The position numbers and the translations under genes are program-made. From Phycisphaerae bacterium (GTDB lineage: Bacteria > Planctomycetota > Phycisphaerae > Sedimentisphaerales > SG8-4): DNA of 6,982 bases. Below are positions 1 to 6,982 of the stretch, one piece after another. Numbering within the stretch: the stretch's first letter is position 1; each line of letters opens with the position of its first letter. A model generated the notes under the pieces. It had not been told where the DNA came from and did not search any database. It worked only from the letters and a program-made list of their open reading frames with translations. The DNA is taken from contig JAUWLI010000159.1 in NCBI GenBank assembly GCA_030613765.1, forward strand, positions 1-6,982. The letters run 5' to 3'.

Positions 1-1689
1 ATTGTTGCGCAGGATGTTCTCACGCCCATAGTGCTGGTGAAAGCCGCCGGTCTTGGTATTGTAGACCACATTATTCTCCAGCAGGATGTCCGTGCTGCCC
101 TCGGCGGTGTAGAGTCCCCAACCGCCGTATGAGTAGGAATAGACATCGTGGAAGATGTTGTTGCGGACGACTGTGCCCTGTGAGGGGCCGAGGGTGTAAA
201 TACCGCCCATGTCACTGAGGACGCCCCAGCCGATGTGATGCACGTGATTGAAACTTAAATTGTTGCGTTTGCCCAGACTTTCGGAGTAGCCCCATCGCCA
301 GCCGACGGAAAGGCCTGTATAGAAGAAGTCTCCGATGTCGTTGTGTGTTACCTTGTTGTCGCCGCTCTGGCCAATCCAAACGCCGACAGCTGAGGTATAG
401 ATACGTCCGCCGGTGCGGATGATGTTATTGTCAACTGTGATGTGGCTGGTGCGGGAGGGCTCGTCGGACCGAATTCTGCCTTCGCCAATTCGAACGCCGC
501 CTGCGCCGAGGTCGTGGATGTAGGATGTTTCGAGACGACAGTTACGGCAGCCCTGGCGAAACCAGACGCCGTAGGTGGCGACGTGGCCGACTTCGCAATC
601 CTCAATCAGGATATTTCGTGCACCGTCGGCCATGATGGCGGCTTCGGTGACGAACGCGGCCTGGAACGGATAGTATCCTGTGCGCGGCAGCAGGGATTGA
701 TTGTGGTGGAAGACAAGGTCTTTTAATTGAATATGCTCGACAAATTTTCCTTCTTCTGATTTTCCCTCGAAGATAACGAGCTTTTCAATCACCGGAGCGA
801 CAACATGGGCTTTGCTCATGTCTTCGTCAGCCAGGGGCATATAATAGAGGGTGCCATCACGTGCGAGGAACCATTCGCCTCGCATATCGAGGGCAGCTTT
901 GAAGTTCTCAAGGTGAAAGCGTGTGTTGTTAGGCCAGCCGGAGTAGCTCTTTAGCTTCTCGCCGATTGTGACTATCACGTTGGCCGAGGTGTCGATTGCC
1001 GTTATGAAGCGGCGTGTGATGCACCACTTGTGGTAGGCCATGAGCGTGACATCGCGAAGCTCGCTGCCATCGAGGTTCTGCAAGAGTTTGAGGGCATCTC
1101 CGCGGACCTGTGTTGTTCTTCGGAATTGACCTTTCTTTCCTTCGATTGGGACCTCGGAGGATGGGCCAAAATAGTGGTAGAACTTGTTGGGCGTGCGGGC
1201 GCGGACGGCGCGTCGGCCATTCACAAACAACTGCTCGAAATACCATTTGCCTTCAGCGACTTGCGGGATACGAGTTTGCCAAATGCCATTCTCGCCGCGT
1301 TCGAAGCCTTTGATTACCCGGCCGCCTGTGAAGACCGGCTGACTGCCTTTAGCGGCCTTGTAAGTAATGGGGCATTTTTTTGTGCCGCTGTCCTGCAGCG
1401 TCAATGTGAACGGCTCGGTGAGTGTATATGTTCCCGGCAAGATGATAACATCCACAGGCGCGGTGAGGGGGCCTTTCGATTTTAGCTGCCGAATCGCATC
1501 GCGGGCGCCGGTAAGCGATGCCCTGGGGCCGTCGGTTTTTTGGCTGTTCGGCCGTCTAAGTTGACCCGACCAACTGTCGTTGCCATTTGGCGAGACGTAA
1601 AGTGTCACTGCCCGGCTTACCTGGGCTGCTAATAGCAATACTGCAAATGTGAATAAAAGGCGCTTCGATTTTGAACTGTGCGTTTTCAT
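1..1689 (-). CDS. Secreted right-handed parallel beta-helix protein, GH141-like (partial, 3' end outside window)
   Basis: Read from an ATG at 1689, the frame stays open for 563 codons to the window edge, so the C-terminus is missing. Residues 1-27 form a Sec signal peptide (basic KSKR, hydrophobic [12 protein letters not shown], then SRA before the likely cut), so the protein is exported. The mature N-terminus has [12 protein letters not shown] followed by [16 protein letters not shown] (residues 31-67), the opening typical of secreted beta-helix glycosidases and lyases. GGRVIKGFE lies at 122-130. From about 355 onward come repeated rungs rich in N, I and V, such as [18 protein letters not shown] and VVRNNIFHD. 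Near the end are SDMGGIY (492-498), [11 protein letters not shown] (522-532) and [16 protein letters not shown] (548-563). From memory this matches GH141-type proteins (fucosidase/xylanase family); the substrate cannot be read. Residue 529 is Ala where I recall Asp. It lies 42 nt downstream of the metallopeptidase-like gene, probably in one operon. A pectate-lyase-like or other beta-helix enzyme is the alternative. Confidence 0.85.
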   Translation of the reverse strand, partial: MKTHSSKSKRLLFTFAVLLLAAQVSRAVTLYVSPNGNDSWSGQLRRPNSQKTDGPRASLTGARDAIRQLKSKGPLTAPVDVIILPGTYTLTEPFTLTLQDSGTKKCPITYKAAKGSQPVFTGGRVIKGFERGENGIWQTRIPQVAEGKWYFEQLFVNGRRAVRARTPNKFYHYFGPSSEVPIEGKKGQFRRTTQVRGDALKLLQNLDGSELRDVTLMAYHKWCITRRFITAIDTSANVIVTIGEKLKSYSGWPNNTRFHLENFKAALDMRGEWFLARDGTLYYMPLADEDMSKAHVVAPVIEKLVIFEGKSEEGKFVEHIQLKDLVFHHNQSLLPRTGYYPFQAAFVTEAAIMADGARNILIEDCEVGHVATYGVWFRQGCRNCRLETSYIHDLGAGGVRIGEGRIRSDEPSRTSHITVDNNIIRTGGRIYTSAVGVWIGQSGDNKVTHNDIGDFFYTGLSVGWRWGYSESLGKRNNLSFNHVHHIGWGVLSDMGGIYTLGPSQGTVVRNNIFHDVYSYSYGGWGLYTAEGSTDILLENNVVYNTKTGGFHQHYGRENILRNN

Positions 1690-1698
1690 GTCATTTTG

Positions 1699-1703
1699 CC
1701 TCC
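1699..1703 (-). promoter_or_regulatory. Ribosome binding site GGAGG for the beta-helix gene
   Basis: On the minus strand GGAGG stands 9 nt before the ATG at 1689. It supports that start, which also gives a complete signal peptide. The ATG two bases upstream of the chosen one reads ATG ACA TGA and stops at once. Confidence 0.8.
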
Positions 1704-1730
1704 AATTAAAAGTTAGCTAAAAATCGATCT

Positions 1731-3221
1731 CTACTTAGCTTTGCCCTGCCATAGTTTTGCCAGCAGGCCACATGCGTTTGGATCATATTGCTTTAACTCG
1801 AACTGAATGAACGGATAATGGTCGTTGACGCCGTAGTATGCTGCGGTCATTTCCGCAAAGTATTCTTTTTCATCGGTGAGCGCGGGGTGGCGAACGTATC
1901 GGCCATCGAAACGCAGGACGAGGTCGTACTTTTCGTTCCTGACGGCGTGCTCATGTGCAGCTTTGATGTCGGCGTTGTCGTAACCCAGCACTTTATCGTG
2001 ATACGCCCGCGCCAGTTGGTTCAGTACCATGAATGGCTGGAGAAACGACCATTGCATAAAGTTTTTGACGTTGCCAATCTCGACGGCGGCGAGTTTATCA
2101 GGATTCTGGTGTTGGGATTTGAGCGTTTCTTTGCAGCAGTGATAAGTCATATACGGGACGTTTGGGTTTTCAAGCTCGATCCAGATGGGCACTTTTTGCA
2201 ATTGCTTCAGGGCTTTTTCAGGGACATAACGCTTGACCATGTGCAACTTATGGCGGAGGAGCTTCAACGATTCCTTCGAGAGCGCCATCCACTTATCCAA
2301 CTGCGGACTAACGTAAACGTTCCAACCCTCGATTTGGCGTCGCTTGTATTTGGACGTAGGGATGTACACACCAGAGCCGCCTGCCGGGGCCGGCCGGCTG
2401 TTGCTGTCGCCGAAGACCGCACCATGCGAACACAGTTGGATATATTGCACGAGTGAATCGATTTTCTTTTTTTCTTCTTCGACGTCCACACCCCACATAT
2501 TTTCGAGCAGCCGACACGCATGCGGATCGTGCTCTCGCAACTCGGCCCGCACGAACGGATAAAAATCATTTGTGCCGAAGTATGCTTCCGTGTTCTCTGC
2601 AAAGTATTCCATTTTGTTGTTCATCGCGTAGTGTTTCGTATCCGGCGAGTATCGGCAAAGGACCGAATTGTAGGTGCCGCTTCGCGCGGCCCGCTTGTAA
2701 GCGGTATCGATTACCTTTTTGCTATAGCGCCTTCCTCGTCCCAGAAACTGATAGTCGTAACCGTGGGTCAGCTCGTGTAGGACTACCCAGGGCTGATGAA
2801 GTGCGTTTTTGCAGAAGCTCTTAGCTTTGCAGAAGCCGGCCATCGAGCCCAGCCCTTCGGGCGGCTGGTGACCACGGTCGGTGAGCCATTTACTTCGGGG
2901 GTGGTACGCCGTGCCGAGGGTATCGAATTCGACCCAGATGGGAACCAGCTCCCGGGTCTTTGTTAGCGCGGGCGGCGGCAACACGCGGACAGTCTGATAA
3001 AGCTGGTTCTGCAAGTGGTCGAGGGCTTCGTCCATCTGCTCTTTATGTTCAGCCAGGTCCTTTTTGTTGATGTAGACCGTCCAGCCTTCGATATTTCTTA
3101 TCTCGAATTCGATGTTCGGTTTGGTTTTACTTTTTTTCTTATCAGCCGTAGATACTCCGGTCATCAACAGCGCTACCACAACACTGACACAGATGCTTGT
3201 CATAAACCTTCGTTTTTTCAC
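1731..3221 (-). CDS. Secreted tandem-duplicated zinc metallopeptidase-like protein; second copy catalytically degenerate
   Basis: The frame is open from an ATG at 3236 (501 codons), but I place the start at the GTG at 3221 (496 aa), because GGAGG lies 8 nt before it; residue numbers below count from the upstream ATG. After VKKRR a hydrophobic stretch (residues 14-30, ending GVSTA) forms a signal peptide, followed by a lysine-rich linker. Copy one spans about 46-249 and copy two about 299-497. Both open with IEGW.VYV/I, then VPIW(V/I)E, QP..VL, EYFAE.T.AY(F/Y)G, ND.YPF, EL...DP.AC and a final W. Copy one has HELTH (154-158) and FAE with E214, a gluzincin-like zinc site; the FAE context recalls the anthrax lethal factor-like fold. 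Copy two has NQLAR (406-410) at the same place but keeps FAE (E462). Inferred role: extracellular proteolysis, with copy two binding or structural. The substrate is unknown and the family name uncertain. A 42-nt gap separates it from the downstream beta-helix gene. Confidence 0.85.
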   Translation of the reverse strand: MKKRRFMTSICVSVVVALLMTGVSTADKKKSKTKPNIEFEIRNIEGWTVYINKKDLAEHKEQMDEALDHLQNQLYQTVRVLPPPALTKTRELVPIWVEFDTLGTAYHPRSKWLTDRGHQPPEGLGSMAGFCKAKSFCKNALHQPWVVLHELTHGYDYQFLGRGRRYSKKVIDTAYKRAARSGTYNSVLCRYSPDTKHYAMNNKMEYFAENTEAYFGTNDFYPFVRAELREHDPHACRLLENMWGVDVEEEKKKIDSLVQYIQLCSHGAVFGDSNSRPAPAGGSGVYIPTSKYKRRQIEGWNVYVSPQLDKWMALSKESLKLLRHKLHMVKRYVPEKALKQLQKVPIWIELENPNVPYMTYHCCKETLKSQHQNPDKLAAVEIGNVKNFMQWSFLQPFMVLNQLARAYHDKVLGYDNADIKAAHEHAVRNEKYDLVLRFDGRYVRHPALTDEKEYFAEMTAAYYGVNDHYPFIQFELKQYDPNACGLLAKLWQGKAK

Positions 3222-3229
3222 AGCCAAAA

Positions 3230-3234
3230 CCTCC
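3230..3234 (-). promoter_or_regulatory. Ribosome binding site GGAGG that selects the GTG start at 3221
   Basis: GGAGG on the minus strand is 8 nt before GTG at 3221, an ideal spacing. It overlaps the upstream in-frame ATG (3236-3234), which itself has only AGGA directly against it. Starting at the GTG gives a signal peptide beginning MKKRRF, a more typical n-region than MEVLAVKKRRF. Confidence 0.7.
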
Positions 3235-3281
3235 ATTCCTCAAATAGCCTTTAATCCCCCGGAGATTCTATTCACGCAACC

Positions 3282-3310
3282 AGTATAACTCAAATCCAAA
3301 GCCTGATAAA
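3282..3310 (-). promoter_or_regulatory. Candidate sigma70-type promoter for the metallopeptidase/beta-helix operon
   Basis: On the minus strand TATACT (3287-3282) matches five of six bases of the -10 consensus. A weak -35, TTTATC (3310-3305), lies 17 bp upstream. Transcription would start near 3275, leaving a leader of about 55 nt before the GTG at 3221. The -35 is poor, so an activator or an alternative sigma factor may be involved. Confidence 0.4.
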
Positions 3311-3392
3311 GGGAAAAGATTAGCCATCCTACGGCCGAGACTCTTTCATTAGTTATTTGGTGTGCGGTGCATGCTCTCGCGTACTTATATTC

Positions 3393-3421
3393 TTGACGCG
3401 GGAGGTCTGAGGCAATAGAAT
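3393..3421 (+). promoter_or_regulatory. Likely sigma70-type promoter for dapL
   Basis: TTGACG (3393-3398) and TAGAAT (3416-3421) are separated by exactly 17 bp, and each matches consensus at five of six positions. The predicted start near 3428 leaves a leader of about 55 nt before the dapL ATG. It is the only strong promoter-like pair I found for the rightward genes, so it may drive dapL, the glycoside hydrolase gene and perhaps folK. Confidence 0.6.
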
Positions 3422-3482
3422 TGCGACTTCGGTTTATCATCCGTTAAACGAATTAGGAATTAAGAGCGATAAGGTACAGACA

Positions 3483-4709
3483 ATGGCGACAATAAACGAG
3501 CATTTCCTGAAGCTGCGTGCGGGTTATCTTTTTCCGGAGGTGAGCCGGCGAGTGCGGGCCTACCAGGAGAAGCATCCCGGGGCGAAGATAATCAGCTTAG
3601 GTATCGGCGATGTAACACAACCGCTGCCGCCAGCCATAATCAAGGCTATGAACAAGGCGGTCGATGAGATGGCTAAAAAAGGCACCTTTCGCGGTTATGG
3701 GCCGGAGCAGGGCTATGATTTTCTAATCGATGCGATAATCGAAAATGACTATAAGAGCCGGGGCGTTGATTTGGACCGAAGCGAGGTCTTTGTCAGCGAC
3801 GGCGCCAAGTGCGATACGGGCAATATCCTGGATATATTCGGCCTGGATAATGTCGCTGCCATAACCGATCCATCCTACCCGGTGTATGTTGACAGCAACG
3901 TAATGGCGGGCAGGACCGGTGAGGCCAACACAAAGGGGCAGTTTAAAAAAATAGTTTATATGCCCTGCATCGCTAAAAATGACTTTATCCCCGAATTGCC
4001 GAAAGCCCACGTCGATATTATTTACCTTTGCTTTCCGAACAATCCCACGGGAGCGGTGGCGACGAAAGAAATTCTGGGCAAGTGGGTGGATTTCGCCCAC
4101 AACAGAAAAGCAGTAATCCTTTTTGACGCGGCCTATGAGGCTTTCATAACCGACCCTGATATCCCGCATTCAATCTATGAGGTTGAGGGGGCAAAAGATG
4201 TGGCGATAGAGTTTCGCAGCTTCTCGAAGACGGCAGGCTTTACGGGTGTGCGCTGTGCTTTTACGGTTGTGCCGAAACAACTCAAGGCAGCAGGGCCCGG
4301 CGGCAAAGCAGTCGGAGTCAATCCCTTATGGAGCAGACGTCACAGCACCAAATTTAACGGTGCTTCTTATGTATCGCAGGCCGGCGCGGCCGCTGTCTAC
4401 ACAGACGAAGGGAAGGAGCAGTGCCGCCAGATTATCGATATTTATATGGGTAATGCAGCCGTGATCCGTGAATCGTTAGCCAAGCTCGGCTACGAGGTCT
4501 ATGGCGGGAAAAATGCACCGTATATCTGGTTGAAGACACTTGGCGGCATGAAATCGTGGAACTTTTTTGACCGATTGCTGCAAAACGCCAATGTCGTCGG
4601 CACGCCCGGCGAAGGCTTCGGACCGGCCGGCCGGGGATATTTTCGCCTGACCGCCTTTGCGACACCGGAGAACGTCAAAGAAGCAATGGAGCGTTTCGCC
4701 GGAATTTAG
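3483..4709 (+). CDS. dapL: LL-diaminopimelate aminotransferase
   Basis: This 408-residue protein has the normal length and clear hallmarks of DapL, a cytoplasmic PLP enzyme of the class I/II aminotransferase fold. It converts tetrahydrodipicolinate and glutamate to LL-diaminopimelate and 2-oxoglutarate in one step, bypassing the DapD/DapC/DapE acyl branch, and so supplies lysine and peptidoglycan precursors. Visible marks are [16 protein letters not shown] (5-20), [12 protein letters not shown] (38-49), [10 protein letters not shown] (69-78), [10 protein letters not shown] (105-114), DPSYPVYVD (129-137), FPNNPTG (184-190), LFDAAYEA (213-220), [12 protein letters not shown] (246-257) with K249 as the probable Schiff-base lysine, and YFRLTAF (386-392) with R388 as the probable carboxylate-binding arginine. 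A weak AAGG lies 8 nt before the ATG. No key residue appears to be missing. The next gene starts 39 nt downstream without a visible terminator. Other aminotransferases are unlikely given the DapL-specific [10 protein letters not shown] and [10 protein letters not shown] stretches. Confidence 0.97.
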   Translation: MATINEHFLKLRAGYLFPEVSRRVRAYQEKHPGAKIISLGIGDVTQPLPPAIIKAMNKAVDEMAKKGTFRGYGPEQGYDFLIDAIIENDYKSRGVDLDRSEVFVSDGAKCDTGNILDIFGLDNVAAITDPSYPVYVDSNVMAGRTGEANTKGQFKKIVYMPCIAKNDFIPELPKAHVDIIYLCFPNNPTGAVATKEILGKWVDFAHNRKAVILFDAAYEAFITDPDIPHSIYEVEGAKDVAIEFRSFSKTAGFTGVRCAFTVVPKQLKAAGPGGKAVGVNPLWSRRHSTKFNGASYVSQAGAAAVYTDEGKEQCRQIIDIYMGNAAVIRESLAKLGYEVYGGKNAPYIWLKTLGGMKSWNFFDRLLQNANVVGTPGEGFGPAGRGYFRLTAFATPENVKEAMERFAGI

Positions 4710-4748
4710 CACACAAACCGACCAATCACGAGCATCGAGTATTGAGAA

Positions 4749-6812
4749 ATGACAACATCATATATCCGGCCGGGTAAATTCGAGTGGAGATTTCTAATTC
4801 TGTTCCTAGTAGCTTTCCTGGCTTGGGGACATGTGTATGGCGAAGCGGGCGGTAGGGGGGGTAGCTCAAAGGCCAAGAAGATAAAGCAGCAGTCGTCCTT
4901 TGGACTTCCAGCGGATTGGGAGGCGGCGTGGTCGGAGCCGCCGGTTGAGTGTCGGCCGCTGCAGATATTGCATGGAGTGCCACGGGGACAGGCAACAGCG
5001 GCTACAATGAAGAAATTAAAAGAGTCGGGACTGGGAGGGATTGTCTGTAATGTCGATTTTAAGAACTACCTGGTATCGGAGGACCACTGGGATAATCTTA
5101 TCCGGGCGGTGGAAGCATGTCGCGAGGTTGGATTAGTCGTATGGATATATGATGAGGAGGGATATCCAAGCGGGGCGGCGTGTGGATTGGTTCTGAAGCG
5201 TAATCCCGTATTCGAGGCGCTCGCGCTGACATACGATAAGTCGCGTAAAGAACCTTTTGCGCTTCGGCCTGCATACGAGCATACCCATGCGAGCAATAAT
5301 TTCTATGCAGCCAGGCGGTATCCCAACCTGATTGACGGCAGGGCGGTCCAATGCTTTATTGAAACAACGCACGAGGCGTATTGGCTCCGGCTGAAAAAAC
5401 ACTTCGGCAAGACCATTCAGGCGTTTTTTACCGATGAGCCGTCTTTGATGGCGGTGAACATCGGGCCGCTGCCTGAGAATGTAAGGAAAAACGTGCGGGT
5501 TGTTGACCGGCTGGATGAAAATGTTAAACCGCTGCCATCGGTGCCCTGGGCAGGCGATTTGCCGACACAATATCGCAAGCAGTACGGACAGGACCTTGTA
5601 GCGGTGCGCCGGAGTCTTTTTGAGGGAACCGGCGAGCTTGACCGCCAGGTACGGCGGCGTTTTTGGTCGCTGGTCTCGGACCTGGTCGCTGAACGTTACT
5701 TCGGAGGGCTTCAGGAGTGGGCACAAGCGCACGGTGTCACATCGTCGGGTCATACGTTGTGGGAAGAGACACCACTGCACCATGTTCCGCTGGAGGGTAA
5801 CGCGTTGAAAGCGTTGGGTCGTATGGATATTCCGGGACTTGATTTGCTCAACTCAGACCCGGAAGCGGTCATCTACAGCGGTTGGTTGACAGCGGGCCTG
5901 CCGGCCTCGGCAGCGATTCTAAACGGGCGGCGAAAGGTCATGACGGAGGTCAGCGATTTTTCCCAGAGGATGGCGGGGAAGGGTAACGCTTCGCCGGCAA
6001 ATATGCAGGCTGTTGCGGCGTGGCAGGCGGCCCTGGGGGTGACGGAGTTTACGTTGTATTACAGTCGTGGAGAACGTTCGTCCGGTGAGTACCGCTCTTA
6101 TTGCGATTTTGTAGGTCGGCTTAATGCAGTGTTGCGTGAGGCCCGGCCGGTGCCGGAAGCGCTGTTGTATTATCCGATTTATGACCTTTGGGCTGAATAC
6201 ATTCCAGTGGCGGAGAAGTTGACGACACAGTCGCAGTCTAAACGGATGCAGCAGATACAGAAGTCGTTTCTCGAATTAGGACAACGGATGTTGAGAAGAC
6301 AAATCTCGTTTGCTGTGGTCGACCACGAATTACTTGCAGGGGCGGAGGATCGCGATGCGGGTTTGTGGATTGGAGGGCAGCGGTTTAAGGCTCTGGTTCT
6401 GCCGGTGGGAGTAGACTTGCCGAAGCCAGTCGCCAAAAAGCTGGAAAGGTTCGAAGATACCGGTGGGCAGGTTTTTCGAGCAAAGGCGTCACAGCCGGAA
6501 ATCGATTTTGATACGCTGGCGGGTATCTATGAGAGTGGGGCGTTGAGTGTAAAATCTGACAGGATTATCGTCGGGCGATTCGTCCGGGATGAAAGGGACA
6601 TTTTGCTTGTTGTCAATGTCGCTTCAAAACCTTACACTGGAGCAGTTACTGCAAAGAATGCGGTTGAGTGGTTGGTTGCGGAGCCGGCCGGCGGTCGGCT
6701 CGAACAGGCTAAGGTGGATGAAACCGGGCAGATTTCTATATCGCTGCCGCCGCGTGGTGCGGTACTGCTAATCGGTCCACGGAAAACCGTTAGGATATTG
6801 GCGCCTCGGTGA
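4749..6812 (+). CDS. Secreted TIM-barrel glycoside hydrolase of unassigned family (GH106-like features)
   Basis: This protein has 687 residues. Residues 11-31 (FLILFLVAFLAW core) are a signal peptide or membrane anchor, followed by a Gly/Ser/Lys-rich linker to about 50. A (beta/alpha)8 barrel can be traced over about 68-440: LQILHG, GGIVCNV, VVWIYDEEGYPSGAA (131-144), IQAFFTDEPSL (223-233), VTSSGHTLWEE (330-340), LDLLNSD, KVMTEVSDF (396-404) and TEFTLYYSR (432-440). YDEEGYPSG and FFTDEP recall GH106 alpha-L-rhamnosidases and relatives. E230 and E400 are candidate catalytic acids. About 468-580 looks like a Rossmann/GATase-like domain (ALLYYP, FKALVLP), and about 600-677 like a small beta-sandwich (ILLVVNVAS ... 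ISLPPRGAVLLIG), as in GH42-like enzymes. It is shorter than the GH106 proteins I know. No clear Shine-Dalgarno precedes the ATG; the start is chosen for the signal peptide. It lies 39 nt after dapL. Family and substrate are not established. Confidence 0.85.
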   Translation: MTTSYIRPGKFEWRFLILFLVAFLAWGHVYGEAGGRGGSSKAKKIKQQSSFGLPADWEAAWSEPPVECRPLQILHGVPRGQATAATMKKLKESGLGGIVCNVDFKNYLVSEDHWDNLIRAVEACREVGLVVWIYDEEGYPSGAACGLVLKRNPVFEALALTYDKSRKEPFALRPAYEHTHASNNFYAARRYPNLIDGRAVQCFIETTHEAYWLRLKKHFGKTIQAFFTDEPSLMAVNIGPLPENVRKNVRVVDRLDENVKPLPSVPWAGDLPTQYRKQYGQDLVAVRRSLFEGTGELDRQVRRRFWSLVSDLVAERYFGGLQEWAQAHGVTSSGHTLWEETPLHHVPLEGNALKALGRMDIPGLDLLNSDPEAVIYSGWLTAGLPASAAILNGRRKVMTEVSDFSQRMAGKGNASPANMQAVAAWQAALGVTEFTLYYSRGERSSGEYRSYCDFVGRLNAVLREARPVPEALLYYPIYDLWAEYIPVAEKLTTQSQSKRMQQIQKSFLELGQRMLRRQISFAVVDHELLAGAEDRDAGLWIGGQRFKALVLPVGVDLPKPVAKKLERFEDTGGQVFRAKASQPEIDFDTLAGIYESGALSVKSDRIIVGRFVRDERDILLVVNVASKPYTGAVTAKNAVEWLVAEPAGGRLEQAKVDETGQISISLPPRGAVLLIGPRKTVRILAPR

Positions 6813-6859
6813 CAGGGCTCCGCTAACACTATTTATTTTAGGTTTAGACTTTTAACTCA

Positions 6860-6982
6860 ATGGCTAAACAAACGACGGTGTATATTGGATTGGGAAGCAA
6901 CCTGGGTGAACGGGAGAAGTCTATAGAAAACGCCGTAAAAATGCTGGCTGAGGCAGAGAACATCGAAGTTGCCAAGGTAAGC
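6860..6982 (+). CDS. folK: 2-amino-4-hydroxy-6-hydroxymethyldihydropteridine pyrophosphokinase, N-terminal part
   Basis: Only the first 41 codons are present; the frame is open to the window edge. VYIGLGSNLGEREKSIENAV (residues 7-26) is the signature opening of HPPK (FolK), which transfers pyrophosphate from ATP to 6-hydroxymethyl-7,8-dihydropterin in folate synthesis. The glycine/asparagine turn LGSNLG belongs to the conserved N-terminal strand-loop of the family. The start is the only ATG that fits. A TTAGG about 17 nt upstream is too far to be a convincing Shine-Dalgarno. It begins 47 nt after the glycoside hydrolase stop in the same direction, with no promoter or terminator that I can see between them. 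Fusion to another folate enzyme cannot be judged from this fragment. Confidence 0.92.
   Translation, partial: MAKQTTVYIGLGSNLGEREKSIENAVKMLAEAENIEVAKVS

Noticed and set aside
442..726. 94-codon plus-strand frame and smaller neighbours up to 1564
   Set aside because: All lie opposite the continuous minus-strand beta-helix frame, which has a signal peptide and family motifs.
1715..1740. Inverted repeat AGCTAA / TTAGCT with a 14-nt loop around the metallopeptidase stop codon
   Set aside because: The six-base arms are AT-rich and there is no clean U-tract, so it is too weak for a terminator. It most likely does not interrupt the operon.
1818..2456. 212-codon plus-strand frame opposite the metallopeptidase gene
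   Set aside because: It is a shadow of the strongly supported minus-strand gene. Its translation has no signal peptide or family motif.
3240..3440. 66-codon minus-strand frame in the divergent intergenic region
   Set aside because: It has no ribosome binding site, no recognisable protein features, and it runs through both promoter candidates. A chance frame.
5133..5783. 216-codon minus-strand frame opposite the glycoside hydrolase gene
   Set aside because: It lies antisense to a gene with clear domain structure, and its translation (many R, P and C residues) looks like an antisense shadow.
6681..6701. GC-rich hairpin GAGCCG / CGGCTC near the end of the glycoside hydrolase gene
   Set aside because: It lies over 100 bases inside the coding region with no T-run after it. 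It is explained by the GC-rich codons for EPAGGRLE.
6822..6850. Possible folK promoter with TAGACT as -10
   Set aside because: No -35-like hexamer stands 16-18 bp upstream, so co-transcription from upstream is at least as likely.

Overview
The window looks like a chromosomal stretch from a PVC-superphylum bacterium, most plausibly a polysaccharide-degrading planctomycete. That placement is inference. It rests on three things: an LL-diaminopimelate aminotransferase of the DapL type, two large secreted glycosidase-type proteins, and a secreted zinc-protease-like protein of a kind I associate with planctomycetes. Only three of the five genes have a visible Shine-Dalgarno-like sequence at normal spacing. 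No RNA gene, CRISPR array, insertion sequence, integrase or phage gene was seen.

Left half (1-3236, minus strand): two genes 42 nt apart, read right to left. The first (3221 to 1731) encodes an exported protein made of two copies of a zinc-metallopeptidase-like domain. Copy one keeps HExxH plus a downstream FAE glutamate; copy two has lost the HExxH residues. The second (1689 to beyond base 1) encodes a secreted right-handed beta-helix protein resembling GH141-type glycosidases. It is open through all 563 codons and its 3' end lies outside the window.

Middle (3237-3482): a 246-bp divergent intergenic region. It holds a good sigma70-type promoter facing right (TTGACG, 17 bp, TAGAAT) and a plausible one facing left (TATACT -10). 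I see no RNA gene or convincing operator in it.

Right half (3483-6982, plus strand): dapL (lysine and peptidoglycan precursor synthesis), then after 39 nt a secreted 687-residue TIM-barrel glycoside hydrolase of unclear family, then after 47 nt the start of folK (folate synthesis), cut by the window end. The three genes share a direction with short gaps and no obvious terminator, so they may be co-transcribed. That would place an exported carbohydrate enzyme between two housekeeping biosynthetic genes.

The best candidates for new biology are the active-plus-dead tandem metallopeptidase, the unassigned glycosidase whose apparent catalytic layout (TDEP after strand 4, MTEVSDF after strand 7) recalls clan GH-A, and a possible active-site substitution in the beta-helix protein. 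No complete novel defence or mobile system is visible.
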